5,346 bases of DNA from a bacterium (GTDB lineage Bacteria > JAMCPX01), in NCBI GenBank assembly GCA_021815065.1, contig JAKAHI010000121.1, positions 1-5,346 on the forward strand, given 5' to 3'. The position numbers were made by a program, and so were the translations under genes. A model generated the notes under the pieces. The model saw nothing but the letters and a program-made list of their open reading frames with translations, had not been told where the DNA came from and made no database searches. Positions 1-5,346 of the stretch are shown here, in pieces. Numbering within the stretch: the first letter of the stretch is position 1; each line of letters begins with the position of its first letter.

Positions 1-224
1 CAGGTATTGGGTGCGTAGACTGCAAGAAGGTGGTTATAGAAGAGATAAATACCTTGCTTGCACCAATAAGGGAGAAGCGGGAAAGCCTCGTGAAGCAACC
101 GGACATCCTCAAGAATATTGTCGAACGGGGCAATAAAAAGGCCGCTGCGTTTGCATCCGCAACGATACAAGAAGTAAAAGAGGCAATCAAGATCGTTTAT
201 GATTTCAGAACCGCAGGACTATAG
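1..224 (+). CDS. trpS: Tryptophan--tRNA ligase, C-terminal end (5' partial)
   Basis: This is the last 73 codons of a gene that begins before the window; the reading frame starts at base 3 and ends at TAG 222-224. TrpRS is the class I cytoplasmic enzyme that attaches tryptophan to tRNA(Trp) using ATP. The visible part begins GIGCVDCKK and continues through LLAPIREKRE, which matches the conserved C-terminal helical segment of bacterial TrpRS. It then has the usual basic, alanine-rich last helices (GNKKAAAFA, EVKEAIKIVYDF). The HIGH and KMSKS motifs lie upstream and cannot be checked. A GTG at base 30 is in frame but is not a plausible start, because the homologous residues continue upstream to the window edge. 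The 3' end overlaps scpA by 26 bases, so the two are probably co-transcribed and translationally coupled. Confidence 0.87.
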   Translation, partial: GIGCVDCKKVVIEEINTLLAPIREKRESLVKQPDILKNIVERGNKKAAAFASATIQEVKEAIKIVYDFRTAGL

Positions 225-918
225 GGTTAAGCTGGAAATATTCGAAGGTCCGCTCGACCTTCTTCTTTTCCTCATAAAGAGGAACGAGCTCGATATCTAC
301 GATATCCCGGTTTCGTTTATTACGGAACAATACCTCACTTACCTCGGCATGATGCAGGTGCTGAATGTCGAGCTTGCCTCGGAATTCCTGGTAATAGCCG
401 CAACACTGCTTGAGATAAAGGCGCGGATGCTTATCCCGGCATCGGCTGAACCGGAAGAAGAAATAGAAGATCCAAGACTGGAACTTACCAACAGGCTGCT
501 CGAGTATCAGCGTTTCAAGGACGCAGCCGGTCAGATGAACAATCTCAACATGCTGTACAGGGACACGTTTCCGAAGGGTATGCAGGAAAGCATAGAGGCC
601 GAGGACACGTCTTTAAACATAGAGGCCGATGCCTATGAGCTGCTGGTCGCGTTCAAATCCATTCTGGACAGGGCCAAGGGCGAGAAAATAGCCTACATGA
701 CCGTAGAAAGGGTCAGCGTTGCCCAGAGAATAAACGATATCATGGAGCGTATAAGTATTGCAAAAAGTATAGTATTTGATACACTTCTTCCCGAAGAGTA
801 CACCAAAATGGATATTGTCATAACAATACTCGCGGTACTTGAACTACTCAGACTCAGAATGATACGGTGTGAACAAAAAGAACCATTCGGTAATATATGG
901 CTCTATGTGCCGGAATAA
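199..918 (+). CDS. scpA: Segregation and condensation protein A (kleisin subunit of SMC-ScpAB)
   Basis: ScpA is the kleisin that bridges the two SMC heads and, with a ScpB dimer, forms the bacterial condensin that organises and segregates the chromosome. The 239-residue length is typical. Residues 8-50 carry the family signature (YRVKLEIFEGPLDLLLFLI, then DIYDIPV and ITEQYLTYL), followed by the helix LEIKARMLIP at 71-80. An acidic linker EPEEEIEDP (84-92) comes next. The C-terminal winged helix at about 165-239 ends in the typical ELLRLRMIRCEQ and FGNIWL. The start is well fixed: an in-frame TAA lies at 175-177 and the only start codon after it is ATG 199. The best Shine-Dalgarno-like stretch (AGAGG, 179-183) is 15 bases away, which is too far. 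Translation therefore probably depends on ribosomes finishing trpS, whose end overlaps it. scpB follows 18 bases downstream. Confidence 0.96.
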   Translation: MISEPQDYRVKLEIFEGPLDLLLFLIKRNELDIYDIPVSFITEQYLTYLGMMQVLNVELASEFLVIAATLLEIKARMLIPASAEPEEEIEDPRLELTNRLLEYQRFKDAAGQMNNLNMLYRDTFPKGMQESIEAEDTSLNIEADAYELLVAFKSILDRAKGEKIAYMTVERVSVAQRINDIMERISIAKSIVFDTLLPEEYTKMDIVITILAVLELLRLRMIRCEQKEPFGNIWLYVPE

Positions 919-927
919 GATCAATAC

Positions 928-932
928 AGAGG
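928..932 (+). promoter_or_regulatory. Ribosome binding site of scpB
   Basis: AGAGG lies 4 bases before ATG 937. It is complementary to the 16S rRNA 3' end and supports that start. The spacing is slightly short. It sits in the 18-base gap after the scpA stop, so scpB can initiate independently of scpA. Confidence 0.7.
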
Positions 933-936
933 TAAT

Positions 937-1539
937 ATGGAAACAGAAAAACTCACAGCAATAATCGAAACCCTTATATTTGCATCCGAGAAACCGCTCA
1001 AGGTAAAGTATATCGAGCAGGTTATGTCCGTCATCGACCTTGGAGAGCTAACGATCCCGGGGCTTATAGAGACATTAAAGGCCGGGTATGCGTCCGAAGA
1101 GAGCGGGATTGAGCTTGTAGAGGTTGCCGAAGGCTGGCAATTCAGGACAAAGCCGCAGTTTGCAGAATGGATAAAAAGACTGAATACCGTACGGCCTTCA
1201 AAACTATCGGCTCCTGCCATGGAAACCCTGGCCATCGTGGCGTACCGCCAGCCCATAACAAGGGCTGAGATAGATTATGTCAGGGGTGTCGACAGCGGCG
1301 GTGTTATTAAAACGCTGCTCGATAAGAGGCTGATAAAGATCATAGGGAAAAAAGAATTGCCGGGAAGACCTCTTGTCTATGGGACAACGCAGGAGTTCCT
1401 CGAGGTATTCAGTTTAAAGGACATCTCAGCCTTGCCAAACCTGCAGGACATTAAACAGATGAGTTCAGCGGAAGAAGAACTTGAGCGCAACCAGACCGAG
1501 CTTCCCCTTCCGGCAACCGAACCAACAGATGAAGAATAA
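937..1539 (+). CDS. scpB: Segregation and condensation protein B
   Basis: ScpB forms a winged-helix dimer that binds the central part of ScpA and regulates the SMC ATPase complex in the cytoplasm. The 200 residues fit the family. The first winged helix covers about residues 5-80, with IETLIFASEKPL at 10-21 and GIELVEVAEGWQFRTKP at 57-73. The second covers about 88-165, with the signature LSAPAMETLAIVAYRQPITR (90-109), then VRGVDS, LLDKRLI and the GRPLVYGTT strand. A tail from about residue 176 is rich in Glu and Thr and looks disordered, as is common in ScpB. The start is supported by AGAGG four bases upstream. It follows scpA closely and is the last clear member of the trpS-scpA-scpB unit. 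smc is not in the window, which is normal because smc usually lies elsewhere. Confidence 0.96.
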   Translation: METEKLTAIIETLIFASEKPLKVKYIEQVMSVIDLGELTIPGLIETLKAGYASEESGIELVEVAEGWQFRTKPQFAEWIKRLNTVRPSKLSAPAMETLAIVAYRQPITRAEIDYVRGVDSGGVIKTLLDKRLIKIIGKKELPGRPLVYGTTQEFLEVFSLKDISALPNLQDIKQMSSAEEELERNQTELPLPATEPTDEE

Positions 1540-1541
1540 GC

Positions 1542-1576
1542 TTTTTATTTGATTTTTAATTTTGAATATTGAATCG
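1542..1576 (+). repeat. Degenerate AT-rich 7-base tandem repeat between scpB and rnhB
   Basis: Five successive 7-base units can be laid out: TTTTTAT, TTGATTT, TTAATTT, TGAATAT and TGAATCG. Only 5 of the 35 bases are G or C, far fewer than in the flanking genes. The later units share a T-G/A-A-T core. Runs of this sort (TTTTGAA-like heptads) are familiar intergenic spacers in deltaproteobacterial and related genomes; that comparison is from memory. This copy is short and decayed, so it could also be plain AT-rich spacer. The rest of the gap (1577-1633) shows no gene and no convincing promoter. Confidence 0.35.
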
Positions 1577-1633
1577 TAGAAATGAAATTGTAGAGGCTGG
1601 CATACCCCGACCGCTATAACACATTGTATAACT

Positions 1634-2230
1634 ATGATAAAATATAACTTCTACAGCAGCATCGCCGGCATAGACGAAGTCGGCAGGGGACCGCTTGCAG
1701 GTCCTGTCGTAGCATGTGCGGTCGTTATTCCCAACGACATGCACTGTAAATTCATTAAGGATTCAAAACTTCTGACACCATCGTCACGGGTCAAGGCCTA
1801 TGAATATCTTACCGAGCACGCATTGTCGTACGGCATAGGTATTGTGGACGAACAAACGATTGACACGATCAACATTCGAAATGCGACAAAGCGGGCAATG
1901 GAGCAGGCATTGTCCCTGTTGCATTATACCGTTGAGCTCGTATTGATCGACGGGAACATGGAAATCGATACCGAACTGCCGCAGAAAACGATTGTTGACG
2001 GGGACAGACTGCATCCGAGCATATCCTCTGCCTCTATTATAGCAAAGGTCTACCGGGACAGCATCATGGAAAGATACGCGCTGCAATATCCCGAATACGG
2101 ATTTGCCAAACATAAGGGTTACGGAACAAAAGAACACATAAAGGCCTTATTGAAATACGGTCCCTGCCCCATTCACCGGAAGACATTCCTCAATAAGATA
2201 TTTGCCAAACAGCAGAAGCTGTATTTCTAA
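1634..2230 (+). CDS. rnhB: Ribonuclease HII
   Basis: RNase HII cuts the RNA strand of RNA-DNA hybrids and starts ribonucleotide excision by nicking 5' of single ribonucleotides in duplex DNA. The 198-residue protein is of normal length. The GIDEVGRGPLAGPVV signature is at residues 12-26, with catalytic D14 and E15. The third acidic residue is D106 (LIDGN) and the fourth D124 (VDGD), just before SISSASIIAKVYRD. Y163 in HKGYGT is the expected junction-sensing tyrosine, and the GRG motif (17-19) that reads the 2'-OH is intact, so the enzyme should be active. No in-frame ATG, GTG or TTG lies between the upstream stop TGA 1583-1585 and ATG 1634, so this start is favoured although no Shine-Dalgarno sequence is visible. 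It lies 94 bases after scpB. rnhB more often sits near rplS and yraN, so this setting is less usual. Confidence 0.96.
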   Translation: MIKYNFYSSIAGIDEVGRGPLAGPVVACAVVIPNDMHCKFIKDSKLLTPSSRVKAYEYLTEHALSYGIGIVDEQTIDTINIRNATKRAMEQALSLLHYTVELVLIDGNMEIDTELPQKTIVDGDRLHPSISSASIIAKVYRDSIMERYALQYPEYGFAKHKGYGTKEHIKALLKYGPCPIHRKTFLNKIFAKQQKLYF

Positions 2231-2264
2231 ACTTAGTCCCTGCCGGTTCTTCAGAATCTCTTGC

Positions 2265-2306
2265 GGATCCCCTTCTTTGGAAAAAGAGGACAGAGCACTC
2301 CCCCAC
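2265..2306. repeat. Possible decayed MITE-like intergenic repeat
   Basis: The stretch holds an imperfect inverted repeat at 2271-2289, CCTTCTTT/GGA/AAAAGAGG in outline, with one mismatch and one G-T pair, followed by a C-rich run at 2299-2304. The layout (CCTCTTT-GG-AAAGAGG core, then a G- or C-rich arm) recalls short palindromic repeats scattered through many Nitrospirota and deltaproteobacterial genomes. I make that comparison from memory and saw no second copy here. It lies in the gap between the convergent rnhB and TPR genes (2231-2323). It lacks the T-run expected of an intrinsic terminator in either direction. Confidence 0.22.
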
Positions 2307-2323
2307 TCGTTGCGTAAACTTCC

Positions 2324-3112
2324 CTATTTTGAAAATACATTTTTCGGGTTTATGGAATCCAGGAGTTTACGGGCAAGAGGTTTGTCGTACATAACCCAGC
2401 CTGCACGGTATGAAGGATCCTTAAAATGCAGCACCTCTTGGAGAACATCCCGAGCCTTGTCATTTTTGCCTTCGCTTATGTACACCTTGGCTAAGGTGGT
2501 GAGGGGCATTGTATAACGGGGATCTATCTTCAATGCTTCATGAACATATTTGATTGATTTCGAATCACTGCCTCCGAATGCACCGGGAAGCTGATAATAC
2601 AGTTCTGCGTATGCCTCCAATACGAACAATGATTTTGGATTCAACGTATACGCTTTATCAAGGCCGTTCAAAAATGCCGGCAGGGAGAGCAGTGCCTTTA
2701 TAAGGTTTTCACGCTGCGCCATCCTTCCTATGTTCCCTGCATACCAGAAATAAGCGTCGGATGCTTCGGGATTCAGTTTGATTGCTTTTTGTGCGGCAAG
2801 CTTACCGGCTTCATAATCCTTCAGTGCGTCCGTATGCGTGAGGTCTGCGAAATCCCCCATAGTCAGATCTGCCATGGCAATCTGCGTATAAGCCTTTGAC
2901 AATACAACGGGATCCTTGTTCTCCCCGATGACCTGCCCGTACAGAGCAATGGCCCTCTGGATATTCGATATATCTCTATCGTAATTGTAAAATACTTGAT
3001 CCGCCTGTTCAATTGTCGCCGCGCGCGCATTCAGACTGAATACAAGAAAAGGTACAATCCATAGCAGTACAAGCATATTTTTCCCGTTCAGACTATTTCT
3101 CATTATGTTCAT
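2324..3112 (-). CDS. Exported TPR protein, TatT (TRAP transporter T-component)-like
   Basis: This 262-residue protein starts with a signal peptide: basic K11, hydrophobic core about 13-27, and likely cleavage after A31 (NARA|ATIE). There is no lipobox cysteine, so a soluble periplasmic protein is expected. The mature part is almost all helical with TPR-like hairpins at about 50-85, 99-132, 148-172, 184-216 and 216-230. Typical TPR ends are visible (AIKLNPEASDAYFW, ALKIDPRYTMPLTTLAKVYI). The YFWYAGNIGRMA segment (121-132), LSLPAFLNGLDKAY and the QLPGAFGG loop (174-181) resemble the TatT family of TPR proteins associated with TRAP transporters. No TRAP permease gene is present, so a transport role is not shown. 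It could equally be an envelope scaffold. ATG 3112 is chosen because AGGAG lies six bases upstream; M4 is the alternative. It overlaps the upstream membrane-protein gene by 20 bases. Confidence 0.85.
   Translation of the reverse strand: MNIMRNSLNGKNMLVLLWIVPFLVFSLNARAATIEQADQVFYNYDRDISNIQRAIALYGQVIGENKDPVVLSKAYTQIAMADLTMGDFADLTHTDALKDYEAGKLAAQKAIKLNPEASDAYFWYAGNIGRMAQRENLIKALLSLPAFLNGLDKAYTLNPKSLFVLEAYAELYYQLPGAFGGSDSKSIKYVHEALKIDPRYTMPLTTLAKVYISEGKNDKARDVLQEVLHFKDPSYRAGWVMYDKPLARKLLDSINPKNVFSK
2325..2337. repeat. Small perfect inverted repeat over the TPR gene stop
   Basis: TATTTT and AAAATA flank a single G, giving a 6+1+6 perfect palindrome that overlaps the stop codon of the minus-strand TPR gene. 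A CATTTTT run follows it on the plus strand. An all-AT stem with so tight a loop would be very unstable, so it is recorded as symmetry only and not as a terminator. Confidence 0.25.
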
Positions 3113-5342
3113 TCAGCGCTCCTGCTTTTTTCGCCGGTCCGATCTTCACCTGGCTTATGGCAAGGCTGTACAGGTTTACATCGGGGAATCCCGATTCCAT
3201 GAAAAACGGTTCAAAGGGTCCCTGCTCGACATGCAGTACAATGGTACTATTCCCATCAGGGAGATACACGGACGGCAGGGTAATTTTCCCGACATTCGGC
3301 GGCACGATCGAGGATATATCAAGACGGGCTACGAGCGTTGCATCGAGAAACACATCGAGATCCGTTACCTTCGTAAAGGGACGAAAAATCGAAAACTCGA
3401 CAGATGCATACCCGCCCTTCCAGTGAGACAGCCGTATTTCTGCATCGTTCGACATCCAGCGGTACGCAATGCCGTTTTGATAGTACCTCGGCTCATACCA
3501 TCCCGTACCGAGATAGAGAATCGGTTTAAAAACGGGCTTCGATAACCGCGGTACGGCAAACATCGCAGTATCGTGATCGTTAAAGACAGGCTTGCCGAAT
3601 ATCCTTGTCAGTTGTTTGGAGAGCGCCTTCTCCGTATTGTTATCGAAGTCCGTGGACAAAAACGTCTTATGCAGGACCACCGTACGAATATCGTCACGGT
3701 CCAGCGCCTTTATGCCGTAGGGTACATAATCGGGCATGTCTCTCTGTATGATATCTCCATAGTTGAGCGTCTGGGGCTCGCTGAATACCTGCAGTAACGG
3801 GTTCAAAAGCGTAAAATCGTTCCCATGATTCGGGGTTCTCGGCAGGTGGCCGTAAACAATGCGTTTATGATGGTACGTCTGATAATACATGTACTTGTAT
3901 GCATAGTCCACGTACGGCAGAGTGAGATCGTTGCCCGACGGCAGGTCATATATCACTTTCACGGAAGGATTGGACTTTAAGGTTTTATACAGGGCGGGTA
4001 TGGATGCATTTGATGTGGTAAAGGGTATATGGGTGATCGATTCAAACGGTATCACGACGGCAAGAACAGCGGCCGCAATGATCGTTGTGGCATTCCTGCG
4101 CATCATGACGGAAAGTCCCGATGCGGCAAAGACGGACAACATAAGTTCAACATCCAGCGAGTACCTGTTGGGGAACCTCAGGAAATCGAGCACCGGTATC
4201 TTCCAGATCAAGTAATACGGCATCGGGATCAGCACATACGATTTTCCTTCATTGAAGAGCATGGGGCCGTTGATCTGAAGATACGGACCCAGGGAAAAAA
4301 TGAACGCTGTTATGAGAAAAGCAAGAAACAGCACCTTGAACCTGGGACTCGACTTGAATATACCTATGAAACTCAGCACCAGGACGATGTAGCCGATGAA
4401 ATAATGGGCTATCGTCGGATTGAAGTTATAGCCAATGTAGAACTTGCGCCACAAAAAGGTGGTATGGGTCGGCATGAAATATCCGAGGAGGTCCTCGGAG
4501 TAAAGCACTGCGTCCTTTGCCAATGAGTGCGCTGAATGCAGGGACTGCACCGTGCCCACCATCGGAAGATAAAAAGGCAGGACCGCGGCCGCCGTCAGGA
4601 TACCGGACACCACAAGCCCCCAAAACCTCTTTTCGTGCAGTATCAGCCGCCGCTCCGCAAACAGGGCGTACAGGACAAACACGACACTGAAAGTAACGAG
4701 GAAATAGATGGCTATGTAAGGATCCGAAAGTGCTACCAGGATTGCACAGCAAGTCATCAGGATAACGTGCTTAACGGTCTGCTCATCGAGAAAGCTGATA
4801 AAAGCATACAAAAACAGAGGTATGAATTCTATGGTTGTAAGTCCAAGCGTGCCCACGGTGCCGGCAACAAAATGAAAGGTTGAAAACGTATAAATGACCC
4901 CTCCTATGAATGCGGGCAGATCGTTTCTGATAAGCTTCTTCAGGAAGATAAACATAAAAAAGCCGGAAAGGACGAAGTGTGTGAGTATCAGGAGGTTGTA
5001 GGTAACGAGGTTCCCGAATATGAATTGGAACGGCAGGGATCCGAGCTCGTTGACCGGCGTTGACCAGACCATCGGAATATTGTGCATGGGATAATAAATG
5101 GTATTGTTCACCAGGGGATTGGTATGGAGGGTAAAGAGAGCGTATTTAAACCACCAGATGTCCCATAAGAACATATACGCATCACCGCCGCCGATAACCC
5201 TGCTGCTTAAGTGCAGGATTGCCGGATAGGTAAACCCCAGTGCCAAAAGAAGGTAAAGCAGAAACGCAAGCGATCGGGGAAGCCCGAATGATGCATTTTC
5301 ATTTTCAACTGTAATAAAGTTATCGGTCATATCCCGTCTCAT
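3093..5342 (-). CDS. Multi-spanning membrane protein, probable GT-C type glycosyltransferase with C-terminal beta-sandwich
   Basis: The 749-residue protein has about 10-11 membrane segments in residues 24-434 (for example 24-44, 114-135, 142-160, 192-229, 240-260, 312-330, 335-352, 397-412, 417-434). The first outside loop carries GGGDAYMFLWDIWW (51-64) and then IYYPMHN (82-88). This matches the Asp-bearing first loop of GT-C enzymes, which use polyprenyl-phosphate sugars at the outer membrane face; D54 or D61 would be the candidate catalytic residue (inference). FLRFPNRY (387-394) is another motif seen in such proteins. Residues 441-600 form a soluble region with YDLPSG and YYQTYHHKRIVYGHLPRTP. 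Residues 612-735 look like a beta-sandwich starting GWYEPRYYQNG and YRWM. YfhO-like or other uncharacterised membrane families are alternatives, and the sugar is unknown. ATG 5342 lies 5 bases from the window end, so the true start may be there, at M5 (5330), or upstream outside the window. Confidence 0.66.
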   Translation of the reverse strand: MRRDMTDNFITVENENASFGLPRSLAFLLYLLLALGFTYPAILHLSSRVIGGGDAYMFLWDIWWFKYALFTLHTNPLVNNTIYYPMHNIPMVWSTPVNELGSLPFQFIFGNLVTYNLLILTHFVLSGFFMFIFLKKLIRNDLPAFIGGVIYTFSTFHFVAGTVGTLGLTTIEFIPLFLYAFISFLDEQTVKHVILMTCCAILVALSDPYIAIYFLVTFSVVFVLYALFAERRLILHEKRFWGLVVSGILTAAAVLPFYLPMVGTVQSLHSAHSLAKDAVLYSEDLLGYFMPTHTTFLWRKFYIGYNFNPTIAHYFIGYIVLVLSFIGIFKSSPRFKVLFLAFLITAFIFSLGPYLQINGPMLFNEGKSYVLIPMPYYLIWKIPVLDFLRFPNRYSLDVELMLSVFAASGLSVMMRRNATTIIAAAVLAVVIPFESITHIPFTTSNASIPALYKTLKSNPSVKVIYDLPSGNDLTLPYVDYAYKYMYYQTYHHKRIVYGHLPRTPNHGNDFTLLNPLLQVFSEPQTLNYGDIIQRDMPDYVPYGIKALDRDDIRTVVLHKTFLSTDFDNNTEKALSKQLTRIFGKPVFNDHDTAMFAVPRLSKPVFKPILYLGTGWYEPRYYQNGIAYRWMSNDAEIRLSHWKGGYASVEFSIFRPFTKVTDLDVFLDATLVARLDISSIVPPNVGKITLPSVYLPDGNSTIVLHVEQGPFEPFFMESGFPDVNLYSLAISQVKIGPAKKAGALNEHNEK
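3119..3123 (-). promoter_or_regulatory. Ribosome binding site of the TPR gene, inside the upstream gene
   Basis: On the minus strand AGGAG stands six bases before ATG 3112, an ideal spacing. It lies within the last codons of the membrane-protein gene, so ribosomes ending that gene at 3093 pass over it. This decides the TPR start and supports coupled translation of the pair. Confidence 0.8.
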
Positions 5343-5346
5343 CCCC

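Noticed and set aside
30..224. A separate 64-residue ORF starting at GTG 30
   Set aside because: The frame is open back to the window edge and the upstream residues (GIGCVDCKK) belong to TrpRS, so it is the tail of trpS.
1535..1549. AATAAG/CTTTTTATT after scpB as a terminator
   Set aside because: The symmetry is imperfect, almost all AT, with no usable loop. The T-run fits the AT-rich spacer equally well.
1598..1614. TGGCAT...CCGCT as a possible sigma54 promoter
   Set aside because: The bases 10 positions after the GG are CC rather than GC, so the invariant -24/-12 spacing is not met.
1588..1632. Possible sigma70 promoter before rnhB (TTGTAG with TATAAC at 1615-1620 or 1627-1632)
   Set aside because: The spacing from TTGTAG to the first TATAAC is 21 bases and to the second even longer. 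No -35 box sits at 16-18 bases from either.
2202..2516. Plus-strand 104-residue ORF across the end of rnhB and the TPR gene
   Set aside because: It overlaps two well-supported genes, has no recognisable motif and reads as low-quality antisense translation.
4029..4883. Plus-strand ORFs of 165 and 115 residues inside the membrane-protein gene
   Set aside because: Their products are rich in His, Arg, Gln and Lys with no domain, as expected from antisense reading of hydrophobic codons. The minus-strand frame is clearly the coding one.

Overview
The window looks like ordinary bacterial chromosome and holds six protein-coding genes in two blocks that converge on a short gap at 2231-2323. The ScpA/ScpB pair downstream of a tryptophanyl-tRNA synthetase gene, moderate base composition, short intergenic gaps and two kinds of degenerate intergenic repeat suggest a Gram-negative, environmental deltaproteobacterium-like or Nitrospirota-like lineage. 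That placement is inference from gene order and protein style. No 16S gene or other marker is present to settle it.

Plus-strand block (1-2230). The 3' end of trpS overlaps scpA by 26 bases. scpB follows scpA after 18 bases with a clear ribosome binding site. ScpA (kleisin) and ScpB (winged-helix dimer) are the non-SMC subunits of the bacterial condensin that compacts and segregates the chromosome; smc itself is not here. After a 94-base AT-rich spacer containing a degenerate 7-base repeat comes rnhB, encoding RNase HII with its full set of catalytic acidic residues.

Minus-strand block (5342-2324, read right to left). A 749-residue multi-spanning membrane protein resembles GT-C type glycosyltransferases and carries a long soluble region plus a probable C-terminal beta-sandwich. 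The next gene overlaps its end by 20 bases and encodes an exported TPR protein that resembles the TatT (TRAP transporter T-component) family. The overlap and a strong ribosome binding site inside the upstream gene indicate a translationally coupled pair, possibly acting together at the cell envelope.

There are no RNA genes, CRISPR arrays, intact mobile elements or gene-free stretches over 300 bases. I see no convincing novel system. The most interesting items are the domain architecture of the membrane protein, its coupling to the exported TPR protein, and the repeat remnants on both sides of rnhB.
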